DNA from: JBFGCM01 sp041581135
GTDB lineage: Bacteria > Actinomycetota > Acidimicrobiia > Spongiisociales > UBA5794
Assembly (NCBI GenBank): GCA_041581135.1
Contig: JBFGCM010000008.1
Coordinates: forward strand, 1-62,003
Length of the DNA: 62,003 nucleotides
Reading direction: 5' to 3'
Positions 14,599 through 23,899 of this stretch are shown piece by piece (the stretch's first letter is position 1; every line of letters begins with the position of its first letter). A model generated the notes under the pieces. That model did no database searches. It was not told where the DNA came from and worked only from the letters and a program-made list of their open reading frames with translations. Both the position numbers and the translations under genes were made by a program.

Positions 14599-15156
14599 CT
14601 AGAGCCGAGCCTCGTCCAGGATCTCGTACCTCGCGGGGCCCGCTTGTAGGTAGCTGCGGTAGACCGTCACGGCATCAACCGGCAGAGTCAGGGGAAACCG
14701 TGGCACGCGCTCCACCAGATCGCGTACGTTCACCGGCGGACGGATACGGCTGAGCGTCAGGTGGGGATGGAAGGGCCGCTCCTCGGGCATGAACCCGGAC
14801 CGCACCGCAGCGTCTTCGACCGTGGCGGCCAGCGCGATGAGTTCGTCGGTGCCCCGACCTGTACCCAGCCAGAGCACCGCCGCTCTGGAGGACCGAGGGA
14901 AGGCACCCAGCCCCTCGAAGCCGAGCGTGAAGGGCGAGCCGAGAACGGCGTCTCCCAGAGCAGCGAGCAGCTTCTCGTACTCGAGCCGATCGCACTTGCC
15001 CAGAAAACGCAGTGTCAGGTGCCAGTTGTCGGGCGGCACCGGCCTCCCGGGCAATTCGTCGCTCCACGCGGCGAGGTGGGCGGCGAGGCCGTGGCGCACA
15101 TCCTCGGTGAGGCCGATGGCTAAGAAGATCCGGCCGACGAACGAATCGTCGCCCAT
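14599..15156 (-). CDS. thpR: RNA 2',3'-cyclic 3'-phosphodiesterase (2H family)
   Basis: 185 residues of the LigT/ThpR 2H phosphoesterase family, which opens 2',3'-cyclic phosphates on RNA. The two catalytic HxT motifs are HLTL (about residue 46) and HLTL (about residue 132), the right spacing for the two-lobed fold. The start ATG overlaps the cinA stop (ATGA), so translation is coupled. The thpR-cinA link recurs in actinobacteria; its biological reason is not established. Confidence 0.93.
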   Translation of the reverse strand: MGDDSFVGRIFLAIGLTEDVRHGLAAHLAAWSDELPGRPVPPDNWHLTLRFLGKCDRLEYEKLLAALGDAVLGSPFTLGFEGLGAFPRSSRAAVLWLGTGRGTDELIALAATVEDAAVRSGFMPEERPFHPHLTLSRIRPPVNVRDLVERVPRFPLTLPVDAVTVYRSYLQAGPARYEILDEARL

Positions 15157-16460
15157 CAGCTCCCCGTCGGCTCGGTGACCGGACGCCGGGGACGACCGAA
15201 CGCCGGCTCGTCATCGGTCCACCAGTGTCCCGAGATCGCCAGCCGTGTCAGCTGCAGTGCCGCCGTCGTGGCATAGGTCCGCACCCGCTCTCGATCGCCC
15301 GGCAGATGCAACGTCTTCGCCCGGGTGGCCTCCGGGGTACGCACGGCGATGATCATGGTGCCGACGCGGCGCTCCAGGCCGTCGGGACCCGCCGATCCGG
15401 TGACGGCGACCGCAACGTCGACCTCCAGTCGCGCTGCTGCTCCCTCCGCCATGGCCTCGGCCACCGCTTCGCTCACCACGCCGGCGGCGGTGATCGTCTC
15501 GGCGGGGACGTCCAGCAGGTCACGTTTGAGATCCTCGTGGTAGGCGACCACCGAACCTCGGTACCACTCAGAGGCGCCGGGGGTGTCGGTGAGCCGGGCG
15601 GCGATCTTTCCGCCGGTGGCGGACTCCGCGGTGCCGATCGACCATCCACGCTCGTCGAGCATGCGGAACACGATGGTCTCCAACGTGTCGGCGTCAGCAC
15701 CGAACACCCTGGGCCCGAGGCGGTTCCGGACCTCGGCTTCGACCGGCGCGATCAGGGCGCGCGCCGCGGCCTCGTCGCCGGCCCTGGCGGTGAGGCGCAC
15801 CTTGATCTCGCCCGATGAGGCCAGGAAGGCCATGGTCGGATTCTCTGCTTCCTCGAACAGATCGCCGAGCAATTCGGCGATGCGTGACTCGCCCTCACCC
15901 CACGTGCGCAGGAGACGGCTCACCAGCACCCCCTCGCCGTCTCCGGAGTGAGCGAGGAAGGGGATGACCTCGTGCTCCAGCATCGGCAGCATCTCTTGGG
16001 GCACGCCGGGCAACGCAAAGAGCCACGCGCCGCCATCGGCTCGGACCCGGATGCCGGGTGCCGAGCCCTTGGGGTTCGGGATCAGCTCTCCACCGGCCGG
16101 GTATTCGGCCTGGCGGAGATTCTGCTCGGGCATGGCGCGCCCGCGACGTTCCCAGTACGAGCGCAACTGCACTGCGTAGTCATCGCTGAACGCCATCGAC
16201 CTACCCAGCGCCAGACACAAGGCCTCCCGCGTCAAGTCGTCCTGGGTGGGGCCGATACCGCCGGTGATGATGACGGCATCGGCGCGTGCCGCCGCCGTGC
16301 GAAGAGCGTGGGCGATGCGATCGAGATTGTCGCCGACCACGGTCTGGTGGAAGTGATCCATTCCGGCGTCGGCCAGCCTGCGCCCGATCTCGGCGGCGTT
16401 CGAGTTGACGATCTGGCCGAGGAGCAGTTCCGTACCGACGGCGACGACCTCGACGATCAC
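15156..16460 (-). CDS. cinA: CinA-like nicotinamide-nucleotide amidase/ADP-ribose pyrophosphatase
   Basis: 434 residues with two domains. The N-terminal MoCF-like domain (about 1-170, motif ITGGIGPTQDDLT) carries the pyrophosphatase activity. The C-terminal CinA amidase domain (about 270-410, motif AESATGG) deamidates NMN. The usual Cys after the serine is Ala, as in other actinobacteria. The start is the GTG overlapping the rimO stop (GTGA); the longer frame reads into rimO. It sits between rimO and thpR in one coupled group. Some CinA proteins link competence and recA, but no competence gene is here. Confidence 0.93.
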   Translation of the reverse strand: MIVEVVAVGTELLLGQIVNSNAAEIGRRLADAGMDHFHQTVVGDNLDRIAHALRTAAARADAVIITGGIGPTQDDLTREALCLALGRSMAFSDDYAVQLRSYWERRGRAMPEQNLRQAEYPAGGELIPNPKGSAPGIRVRADGGAWLFALPGVPQEMLPMLEHEVIPFLAHSGDGEGVLVSRLLRTWGEGESRIAELLGDLFEEAENPTMAFLASSGEIKVRLTARAGDEAAARALIAPVEAEVRNRLGPRVFGADADTLETIVFRMLDERGWSIGTAESATGGKIAARLTDTPGASEWYRGSVVAYHEDLKRDLLDVPAETITAAGVVSEAVAEAMAEGAAARLEVDVAVAVTGSAGPDGLERRVGTMIIAVRTPEATRAKTLHLPGDRERVRTYATTAALQLTRLAISGHWWTDDEPAFGRPRRPVTEPTGS

Positions 16461-17812
16461 GATGCGGGACTCCGCGCCGGCACGACCTCGGCCGCCAGAT
16501 CTGTGCCGTAGGCGCCGGTGATGGTGGCGTCCAGCCACGCTCCGGGTTCGCCGGCGTCGAGCAGGATCACGCCGTCGATCTCAGGAGCCTCCCTGTAGGA
16601 CCGTGCCACCGGCGTGCCGTCCTCGACCTGGTCGACCACGACCCGAAGGGTGCGGCCGACCTGCTCTGCGTTTCGCTCTGCGGTGATCCGGTCTTGCGTC
16701 GCTTGGAGGTGGCGCAATCGCTCTGCGACCTCGGAGGCAGGCGGCCGGCCATCCAGCGTCGACGCCGGAGTCCCCTCCTCCGCCGAGAAGGGAAAGAAGC
16801 CGGCCCAATCGAGCCGCGCGTCCTCCAGGAACTCGGCCAGCGCCTCGACGTCCTCCTCGGTCTCCCCCGGGAACCCGACGATGAACGAGGACCGCAGTGC
16901 GGCATCGGGGGCGGCGTCCAGGATCGAAGCCACCAGGGCCCGATGGCTCTCCGGACTCCCGGGTCGCTTCATGGCGCGCAGCAGGCCGGTGGACACGTGC
17001 TGCAGTGACAGGTCAAAGTACGAGGCCACCAACGGATTCGATGCCATTTCGCTGATGAGCCCCGGGCGAATCTCCCGCGGGTAGAGGTAGAACAAGCGGA
17101 GCCGGACCAGGCCGTCGACGTCGGAGAGGAAACGAACCAGGTCGACGATGCCGCCGGCAGCCTCGGGGTGCCCGCCCACCGAGATGTCGCGGCCGTAGGC
17201 GGCGAGATCCTGGGCCACGAGGACGATCTCCCCGACGCCGGCGTCGGCCAGCACACCGACCTCGGTCCGTATGTTGCTCGGGGCACGGGAGCGTTGCTTG
17301 CCCCGGAACGACGGGATGGCGCAGAACGTGCACAGCTTGTCGCAACCCTCGGCGACCTTGACGTAGGCGAAGGGGGTTGCCGGTGTCGGTCGGCGGGTCT
17401 CGTACAGGATGTCCATGGACGACCGCCGCAACCCGATCGGCTGCCACTGGTCGGAGCGGGTCAGCTCGTCGACCGTGGCCACCAGCTCCCCATACCGTTC
17501 CAAGCCGAGCACGGCGTCTGCTTCGGGGAGTTCGGCGGCGAGCTCGGTCTCGTAACGCTGGGCCATGCAGCCCATCACCACCAGGCCGGCATCGCTGCGC
17601 TTCAGCTCCGCCATCTCCAAAATGGCGTCGACCGACTCCCGGCGCGCCGCCTCGATGAATGCGCAGGTGTTCACCATCACGACGTCGGCATCGTCCGGCG
17701 CAGCCGCTTCCCGGTACCCGGCCTCGGCCAACATGCCGCGCACCTTCTCGGTGTCGACCTCGTTCTTGGAACAGCCCAAGGTGGTGATCCAGATGCGCGG
17801 AGGGGACGACAT
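16457..17812 (-). CDS. rimO: Ribosomal protein S12 methylthiotransferase
   Basis: A 451-residue radical-SAM enzyme that methylthiolates an aspartate of S12. The auxiliary cluster ligands are Cys14, Cys50 and Cys82; the radical-SAM triad is Cys157, Cys161 and Cys164 (CDKLCTFC). The motif TTLGCSKNEVDTE separates RimO from MiaB, which is also in the window. The start is ATG 17812, preceded by GAGG; earlier codons of the frame are not conserved. It is followed by cinA with a 4-bp overlap. Confidence 0.95.
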   Translation of the reverse strand: MSSPPRIWITTLGCSKNEVDTEKVRGMLAEAGYREAAAPDDADVVMVNTCAFIEAARRESVDAILEMAELKRSDAGLVVMGCMAQRYETELAAELPEADAVLGLERYGELVATVDELTRSDQWQPIGLRRSSMDILYETRRPTPATPFAYVKVAEGCDKLCTFCAIPSFRGKQRSRAPSNIRTEVGVLADAGVGEIVLVAQDLAAYGRDISVGGHPEAAGGIVDLVRFLSDVDGLVRLRLFYLYPREIRPGLISEMASNPLVASYFDLSLQHVSTGLLRAMKRPGSPESHRALVASILDAAPDAALRSSFIVGFPGETEEDVEALAEFLEDARLDWAGFFPFSAEEGTPASTLDGRPPASEVAERLRHLQATQDRITAERNAEQVGRTLRVVVDQVEDGTPVARSYREAPEIDGVILLDAGEPGAWLDATITGAYGTDLAAEVVPARSPAS

Positions 17813-17840
17813 GGCGGGAAGTGTAGGACCGCGGTCGGGA

Positions 17841-18374
17841 TCAACCGGAGCCCGGGCCGAGCGGGCCGATTCGGCGATACCGCCCCCGGAAGTACGCAAG
17901 CGGGTCGATGAGGTCGCTGAGCTCGACCCGATCGATCACGCTCTCGATCAGGTGGTGATAGGTCGATTCGACCGCCCCGACCAACGAGCAGTAGGCGCGG
18001 TCGGGCAGGTCGGAGAACACCGGCCCCCAGTTGCTGGCCTCGGTGGACCAGCCGGCGAACGGTCCTCCCGGGTGCGGCCTCACACCGGCGAACACATCTG
18101 CCACGCGCTGCTGCGACACCGCCAGGATGTGCACCACGAACGACTCCGTCGCCAAGATCGCCTGCGCCAGATCGGTGGTGGTACCCACCAGGAACCGTAA
18201 GGAAGGCGGCTCGCCTTCGGCGACCATGAGCGATGACACGGTGAGGCCGGCCTGAGCATCGGCGTCGCCCGAGGTGATCACCGTCACCGGGGCTACCAAC
18301 CGGCCGCGAAAGCGGCGCACCGGATCACGGTCGGCCTCGGCGTCGGCGAACGGGTGCTCGTGGTGGATGGACAT
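17841..18374 (-). CDS. Flavin reductase-like FMN-binding protein
   Basis: 177 residues of the split-barrel flavin reductase family. The core RGRLVAPVTVITSGDADAQ followed by GLTVSSLMVAEGEPPSLRF is the typical FMN-binding entry. The enzyme would reduce FMN with NAD(P)H or act as an oxygenase partner, but no oxygenase is adjacent. The start is ATG 18374; the 90 upstream codons read antisense through the divergent phosphatase gene. It lies 28 bp upstream of rimO on the same strand. Confidence 0.82.
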   Translation of the reverse strand: MSIHHEHPFADAEADRDPVRRFRGRLVAPVTVITSGDADAQAGLTVSSLMVAEGEPPSLRFLVGTTTDLAQAILATESFVVHILAVSQQRVADVFAGVRPHPGGPFAGWSTEASNWGPVFSDLPDRAYCSLVGAVESTYHHLIESVIDRVELSDLIDPLAYFRGRYRRIGPLGPGSG

Positions 18375-18405
18375 CGCTCGACCAGCGTAGAGTCGCCGCC
18401 GAGGA

Positions 18406-18852
18406 GTGATGGTCAACAATCCCGACGTTCGCCATGTGGTGTTCGTGTGCAGCGGCAACATCTGTCGGTCTCCCATGGCGGAGGGCATCGCCGCCACGCT
18501 CCGGCCCGACTTGATCGTCGCCTCGGCGGCCACCCACCCGATCGCGGGACGTGCCCCCACCCCGGAGGCGCAGCGGGTGATGGGCGAGCTGGACATCGAC
18601 ATCAGTGGGTACCGCAGCACCGGCCTCTCACACGACCGGATCATGGCCTCCGATGCGATCTACTGCATGACCGCCGACCACGTCGCCATCGTCACGCGTC
18701 GCTTCCCCGACGCCGCGCCGAAGGTCGAACGGCTGCTGCCCGGCGTGGATATCGAAGATCCCTACGGCTCGGACCTCGGCGCGTACCGAGAGGTGCGGGA
18801 TCAGATCGAGGTCGCGGTACGACGGCGGCTTCAGCCGCCCGACGACGGCTGA
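18406..18852 (+). CDS. Low-molecular-weight protein-tyrosine phosphatase
   Basis: 148 residues. The P-loop CSGNICRS begins at Cys15 (C-x5-R, Arg21) and the general-acid loop EDPYG lies near residue 116. It should dephosphorylate protein tyrosines or arginines in the cytoplasm. GTG and ATG codons are adjacent at the start (GTG 18406, ATG 18409); either is possible. No kinase partner is adjacent. It converges on the PHP phosphatase gene with 5 bp between stops. Confidence 0.9.
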   Translation: MMVNNPDVRHVVFVCSGNICRSPMAEGIAATLRPDLIVASAATHPIAGRAPTPEAQRVMGELDIDISGYRSTGLSHDRIMASDAIYCMTADHVAIVTRRFPDAAPKVERLLPGVDIEDPYGSDLGAYREVRDQIEVAVRRRLQPPDDG

Positions 18853-18857
18853 GCGGC

Positions 18858-19736
18858 TCAGAGGGGGACGAGTGATCGTCGGCGCTGATCGAAACGCACC
18901 CGTTGGGTGTACCCGGCCCGCTTGGCCTCGGCGACGGCGAGATCGAAGTCTCGAGCGGTGTCGCCCGGTACGTGGGCGTCGCTGGCGAGGGTGATGGGCA
19001 CCCCTGCCTCGAAGAAAACGTCCAGGAACGCCGGCGCCGGGTACAGCTCGCCGATCGGCTTGTCCAGGCCGCCCGTCGAGACCTCGACGGCGGTGCCGCT
19101 CGAAGCGGCGGCAGCGGCCACCTTGGCGTACAGCTCGAGGGGTGGCTCGTCAGGCCGGTGCCCGAACTTCTTGACGACATCGGCATGCGCCAGCACGTCG
19201 ACCGTGCCGGACGCGGCGAGCGCCGTCTCCAGTGCGAAGTAGTCCTCATATGCCCGCACCACACCACGACGCGCGAACTCGGCCACCGAGCCCGAGTGGT
19301 CGACCGACCAGCCGCCCACCCAATGGATCGATCCGATCAAGAAGTCCCACGGGTAGGGCTCCAACAGCCGTAGCACGCGCTCGATGGATTCGGGGAAGAA
19401 GTCCACTTCGAGCCCGAGCAACACGGGGAGGCCGCGGCCCTTGGCGGCGAGCACCGCGTCGACGTAGCGGTCGAGGGACAGCACTCGGTCCTCCTGGGTG
19501 AACGTCCTGGTGAACTCCGCCAGCTCCGGCGTAGGAGCCGCGTCCCAGAACGGGCCGAGTGCCTCAGCCGATTCGACACACCGGTAGAGGTGCTCGGTGA
19601 CGCCGACCTCGTCCATCCCCCGAGCCTGGGCCGCGGCGACATAGGCCTCGATGTGGCCGGCGGGATACTCCCCCGGCGCCGGACCATCGCCGCGATACGG
19701 GCCATGCTGGTGGAGATGCACGTGGTAATCACCCAT
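18858..19736 (-). CDS. PHP-domain phosphatase (histidinol-phosphatase type)
   Basis: 292 residues with the PHP metal motifs in order: DYHVHLH at residues 3-9, GVTEH (about 45), GLEVDFF, SIHW (about 139), HADVVKKFG (about 185) and SDAH near residue 256. This pattern fits the HisJ/HisK histidinol-phosphatase branch, which removes phosphate in histidine synthesis. No his gene is nearby, so another phosphate substrate remains possible. It follows the histidine kinase gene by 39 bp on the same strand. Confidence 0.85.
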   Translation of the reverse strand: MGDYHVHLHQHGPYRGDGPAPGEYPAGHIEAYVAAAQARGMDEVGVTEHLYRCVESAEALGPFWDAAPTPELAEFTRTFTQEDRVLSLDRYVDAVLAAKGRGLPVLLGLEVDFFPESIERVLRLLEPYPWDFLIGSIHWVGGWSVDHSGSVAEFARRGVVRAYEDYFALETALAASGTVDVLAHADVVKKFGHRPDEPPLELYAKVAAAAASSGTAVEVSTGGLDKPIGELYPAPAFLDVFFEAGVPITLASDAHVPGDTARDFDLAVAEAKRAGYTQRVRFDQRRRSLVPL

Positions 19737-19775
19737 CGCGGCGCAGCGTAGCCGACCCTTGAACCGACACTGCGG

Positions 19776-21473
19776 CTACGCGCCGACCGAACTGACGGTG
19801 CGCGCAGTCGGCAACCGCATGCTGAAGCACGCTCCCCCGAGCATCTCTGACGGGCGGTAGTCCATGGTGCCGCCGTGGGCATTGACGAGCGACAGCGCGA
19901 TGGACAGTCCCAAGCCTGACCCCGGCACCGTCGAGTTGTACCGATGGGTACCACGCTCGAAGCGTTTCCACACCAGATCGATGTGCTGCGGCGGCACCCC
20001 CGCTCCATCGTCGTGCACCTCGAAGACCACGCCGTCGTCGTCGGGACGCGCCACGGCCATGACCGCACCGTTCCCGTAGCGCACCGCATTCGTCATCAGG
20101 TTGATGAGGACCTGCGTGATGCGGCCGCGGTCACCCCGGACCTCCAGGCCGAGCGGTACCCGAACGTCGAGGCTGCCGAGATCGGGAACCAGCGCCTCTG
20201 CGCTACGCACGATGGCACGCACCGGAAGCCACTCGAACTGGAGCGGCGTCGCTTCGAGTCGGCTCCGAGCCAGCTCGACGAGGTCGGTGACGATTCGAGT
20301 GACGTATTGGGTCTCCCTGTCCACGGTCTCGAGCATCTCGCGCCGCGTGGTCTCGTCCACCGTCTCGAACTCGGTCCGCAGCAACGACGTGAAACCGCTG
20401 ATCGCGGTGAGCGGGGTCCGCAGCTCGTGGGAGATGGATCCCACCAGCTCGTCGCGTTCTCGCTCCACCAGCTCGCGGGTGTGGCGAATCGCCACGGCCT
20501 GCCGTGCCAGGACTCCTGCTGCGACGACGATCACGGAGAGGTCGACCAAAGCCGACGGGCCATGAGTGACCAGTTGGAAGGCGTATACCCCGACCACGAG
20601 CACGAACATGGCAGGCCCCAGCGTCAGCGATCTCCGCTCGGTGGCATCAGGGCGGGTCAGGCTCTGTGGCCCCTTGGAGAGGTGCCAGCCGAGGAGCGCA
20701 AACGCGCCATAGGCCGCCAGCCACAGCGAGTCGAACCAGGCTCCCGAGATGTACGTCGACACCTCTTCCGCAATCAGGTAGGCGGAATCCGCACCCGCAA
20801 ACGCCAGCATCGCGACCCCGAGCAGCGCCAAGCGCGGGTCGAGCGGCGTGGTGCTCCGGCTCCGTGTGGCGACCAGCACCACCACGATCAGAAGCAACAC
20901 GTCGCAGACCGGGTACGCCAGACCCACGGCTCGTTCCAGGGCGGGCGTGCCGGCATAGGCTTCGAAGAGCTCGCGCAGGTACAACGTCCAGACGAGCGCG
21001 AACAGCGTGACCCCGACCACGACTGCATCCAGCATGATCCTCAAGCGCACGCGCCTCATCGGGCCGGTCCACGGCAGGACGGCGAGACCCCCGATCACCA
21101 GCGGATAGGCCAGGAGGTAGAACACGTCGGTGATGCCGGGGAAGGGCACCGATCCGGTTCGGAGCTCGATGACGGCCCAGAGGCTCTCGGCGATGGCCCA
21201 GGAGGCCACGCCAGACCCCACCAGGAGCCATCCGGTGCGTTCCCGCCCCGCATATCGAGTGGTGGCGCCGAGGATCAACGCGGCCGCCAGCAGGCTGGCG
21301 GCCGGGAACGTGGTGTCGGACACCATCAGCGAGGCGCGCTCATTCAACACGCCGGTGCCCAACAGCACGGCGCCCACGCCCGCGATCGTGATGGCAGCCC
21401 ACGTCGCGACCATCACGATGCGGGACTCACGTGATGGCCGGACTAGAGGGGCGGCCAGGGTGCGAACACTCAC
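19776..21473 (-). CDS. Membrane sensor histidine kinase (orphan)
   Basis: 565 residues. The N-terminal half has about eight to ten hydrophobic helices, without an obvious extracytoplasmic sensor loop, which suggests sensing within the membrane. Then come the dimerisation/phosphoacceptor motif SHELRTPL (His about 349), the N box NLMTNAVRYG, DDGAGV and GSGLGLSIAL. All kinase motifs look active. The start is GTG 21473, after the upstream gene's stop; a Met-rich alternative lies about 20 codons in. No response regulator is adjacent, so its output is unknown. Confidence 0.85.
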   Translation of the reverse strand: MSVRTLAAPLVRPSRESRIVMVATWAAITIAGVGAVLLGTGVLNERASLMVSDTTFPAASLLAAALILGATTRYAGRERTGWLLVGSGVASWAIAESLWAVIELRTGSVPFPGITDVFYLLAYPLVIGGLAVLPWTGPMRRVRLRIMLDAVVVGVTLFALVWTLYLRELFEAYAGTPALERAVGLAYPVCDVLLLIVVVLVATRSRSTTPLDPRLALLGVAMLAFAGADSAYLIAEEVSTYISGAWFDSLWLAAYGAFALLGWHLSKGPQSLTRPDATERRSLTLGPAMFVLVVGVYAFQLVTHGPSALVDLSVIVVAAGVLARQAVAIRHTRELVERERDELVGSISHELRTPLTAISGFTSLLRTEFETVDETTRREMLETVDRETQYVTRIVTDLVELARSRLEATPLQFEWLPVRAIVRSAEALVPDLGSLDVRVPLGLEVRGDRGRITQVLINLMTNAVRYGNGAVMAVARPDDDGVVFEVHDDGAGVPPQHIDLVWKRFERGTHRYNSTVPGSGLGLSIALSLVNAHGGTMDYRPSEMLGGACFSMRLPTARTVSSVGA

Positions 21474-21510
21474 GGTGAAACTATCGGTACCCAGAGTGAG
21501 CGCCTTGACC

Positions 21511-21789
21511 CTAGGGTGAGCCGTCCCCGCGAGCGTCGGTGCGTCGCTCCGCCACGAGGGCTTGCAGAGGCCCCGGACCCACGACATCGAACAACGCGTC
21601 CCAACCCTCTCCTCGGGCCGCGGCCGCCACGGCCTCCGGGAACCCCGCGTAGGCACCGATCTGGTCGAGTTCTGTGGCCCGTGCCGCCGCGGTCATCGCC
21701 TTGGCGGTGTCCCCGCCGGCGAGGGTCTTGATGGCCTGCTCGGCGGCGGTCAAAGCGCGGCGCTGTTGCTGTCCGTCGAATTCGGTCAC
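21511..21789 (-). CDS. Small helical protein of unknown function
   Basis: 92 residues, no recognised family. It is Ala-rich and predicted all-helical, with a TPR-like run (ALTAAEQAIKTLAGGDTAKA, then a second helix pair). The GTG start overlaps the E2 stop (GTGA), and the gene ends 37 bp before the histidine kinase, which supports that it is real and cotranscribed with the dehydrogenase. Its function cannot be inferred. Confidence 0.65.
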   Translation of the reverse strand: MTEFDGQQQRRALTAAEQAIKTLAGGDTAKAMTAAARATELDQIGAYAGFPEAVAAAARGEGWDALFDVVGPGPLQALVAERRTDARGDGSP

Positions 21790-22916
21790 GATTCCGGCCG
21801 GCTATCGATGGTCTCGATCGCCTCGACCAGGTCTGTCATGAAGGCGCGCCCGATCCCTCCGTCGATGGCACGGTGGTCGTAGGACAGTGAGATGGGCAGC
21901 ATCAGCCCGATGGCGAGGGCACCGTCCCGGACCACGGGGCGTTCGGTGGCCCGACCGAACGACACGATGGCCGTGGTGCCGTACGGAACGATGGGCGTGC
22001 CGTATCCGCCCCCGACCGCACCAATGTTGGAGATCGTGAACGTCTGGCCCCGCAGCTCGTCGGGAGTGGCGGTGCGGTCTTTGACGGCCGCGGCGAGCCT
22101 GCGGATCTCCTCCCCGAGCGAAGGCGCATCGTCGTAGCCGTCGGCGCCGCGCACCACCCCCACCGCCAGTCCCTCGGGGGCATCTACCGCCACTCCGATG
22201 TCGAAGTGCTTCTTCAGCAGCAGGCCCGAGCCGCTCACGGCGGCGTTGAACGCCGGATAGATCTCGAGCAACGGGATGACGAGACGCACGAACAGGGCCT
22301 CGAGCGGGAGTCCGCCGAGTGCCTTGCGCGCCGCCAGCAGCCGAAAGGCGTCGGCTTCACCGAACGTCGTCACGTGGGGGATCTCCCGCCACGATCGGCT
22401 GAGATGATCCGCAATGGCCTGGCGAATCGGCGAGAACGGCTGCATGTGGACGGGTCCGCCAGCCGCAGCACGCACATCGTCGGCGGTGATCCTTCCTTCG
22501 GGCCCGGTCCCGCCGACGATGGCCAAATCGACGCCGAGCTCGGCGGCGAGGCGCCGCACCGCCGGCAGCGCCTGGACCCTGGCCTCGGCCAGCGTTCCCA
22601 CGATCGGGGCGGCAGGCGCCGGCTGGGGCGCAGCGGCGGCAGCCTCGGGGCCGGGCGTGTCGGGCAGGTACTCCTCCCCCGGTTCCCCGACCACAGCCAG
22701 CAGCTCATCGACGGCCAGGGCCTCTCCGGCGGCGGCACCGTGGTGGAGCACCGTCCCGGCCCGCGGTGACGGGATGTCCACCACGGCCTTGTCCGTCTCC
22801 ACCTGCACCAGCGGTTCGTCCAGGCCGACCTGTTCCCCCACCGCGACGTACCACTCGATGATCACGGCCTCGACGAGTCCCTCGCCGATGTCCGGAAGGT
22901 GGAACTCGAACGCCAT
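21786..22916 (-). CDS. 2-oxoacid dehydrogenase E2 (dihydrolipoyl acyltransferase)
   Basis: 376 residues: one lipoyl domain with the modified Lys43 in VETDKAVVDIPSP, a Pro/Ala-rich linker, a peripheral-subunit-binding domain (about 110-150, PAVRRLAAELGVDL), and the acyltransferase domain with His348 and Asp352 in SYDHRAIDGG. It forms the core of a multi-enzyme complex with the E1 subunits encoded just upstream. Overlaps of 4 bp on both sides show coupling. Branched-chain versus pyruvate specificity cannot be decided from motifs. No E3 gene is in the window. Confidence 0.93.
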   Translation of the reverse strand: MAFEFHLPDIGEGLVEAVIIEWYVAVGEQVGLDEPLVQVETDKAVVDIPSPRAGTVLHHGAAAGEALAVDELLAVVGEPGEEYLPDTPGPEAAAAAPQPAPAAPIVGTLAEARVQALPAVRRLAAELGVDLAIVGGTGPEGRITADDVRAAAGGPVHMQPFSPIRQAIADHLSRSWREIPHVTTFGEADAFRLLAARKALGGLPLEALFVRLVIPLLEIYPAFNAAVSGSGLLLKKHFDIGVAVDAPEGLAVGVVRGADGYDDAPSLGEEIRRLAAAVKDRTATPDELRGQTFTISNIGAVGGGYGTPIVPYGTTAIVSFGRATERPVVRDGALAIGLMLPISLSYDHRAIDGGIGRAFMTDLVEAIETIDSRPES

Positions 22917-23899
22917 CAGGCCTCAACGACCGAACGGATGGCGCCGGCGATCCGGCCCCGATGCGGCACGTAGTGCATCTCGGCGCGACGCAACGGCACG
23001 ACGGTGTCCCACCCACACACCCGCACGATGGGAGCCAGCAGGTCGTAGAGGGCATGGCGCTGGATCTCTGCGACGATCTCGGCGCCGAATCCCGCAGTGC
23101 GGGGTGCCTCGTGCACCACGACTGCTCGCCCCGTCCTACGCACAGAGGCGAGAATGGTCTCCACATCCAGCGGCACGAGTGCGCGGATGTCCACCACCTC
23201 GACCGAGATCCCCAGGGCAGCTACGTCGGCCGCCGCCTCCAGCACTTCAGGCACCATCGCTCCCCACGCCACCACGGTGACGTCGTCGCCCCCGGCCACG
23301 ACGGTGGCCTTGCCGAGGGGGACCCGGTCGTCACCGGGTGGCACCTCGTCCCGCGCCGCCCGATAGAGCCGGATGGGCTCGAGGAAGATCACGGGGTCCG
23401 GATCGTCGACGGCAGCCAGCATCATGCCCTTGGCATCGGCTGCCGTGCTGGGTACCACCACCTTGAGTCCGGGGATGTGTGCGTAGATGGCCTCCGCCGA
23501 CTCGCTGTGATGCTCGGCAGCTCCGATGCCGGCGCCGTAGGGAATACGAATGACGAGCGGGGCGGTGAACCGATGCCGTGACCGGTTCCGTATCCGGGCC
23601 ACATGGCTGATGATCTGGTCGTAGGCCGGGTACGAGAACCCCATGAACTGGATCTCGGCGATGGGCCGCAGACCCGCCACCGCCATTCCGAAGGCGGCAC
23701 CAACGATGCCCGACTCGGCCACCGGTGTGTCGATCACCCGCTCCGGACCAAACCGCGCCTGGAGCCCATCGGTGACCCGGAACACGCCTCCGGTCGCACC
23801 GACGTCCTCGCCCAGCAGCACCACCGAGTCGTCCTCGAGGGCACGGGCGAGAGCCGCATTGAGCGCTTGCGCCATGTTGATGGTGGAGGTCGTCGTCAT
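22916..23899 (-). CDS. 2-oxoacid dehydrogenase E1 beta subunit
   Basis: 327 residues of the transketolase-like beta chain. It begins TINMAQALNAALARAL, carries the LGEDVGATGGVFRVTDGL segment and ends with the transketolase C-terminal domain. It pairs with the alpha subunit to bind ThDP and decarboxylate branched-chain 2-oxoacids or pyruvate. The start overlaps the alpha stop and the stop overlaps the E2 start (both ATGA). Confidence 0.93.
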   Translation of the reverse strand: MTTTSTINMAQALNAALARALEDDSVVLLGEDVGATGGVFRVTDGLQARFGPERVIDTPVAESGIVGAAFGMAVAGLRPIAEIQFMGFSYPAYDQIISHVARIRNRSRHRFTAPLVIRIPYGAGIGAAEHHSESAEAIYAHIPGLKVVVPSTAADAKGMMLAAVDDPDPVIFLEPIRLYRAARDEVPPGDDRVPLGKATVVAGGDDVTVVAWGAMVPEVLEAAADVAALGISVEVVDIRALVPLDVETILASVRRTGRAVVVHEAPRTAGFGAEIVAEIQRHALYDLLAPIVRVCGWDTVVPLRRAEMHYVPHRGRIAGAIRSVVEA

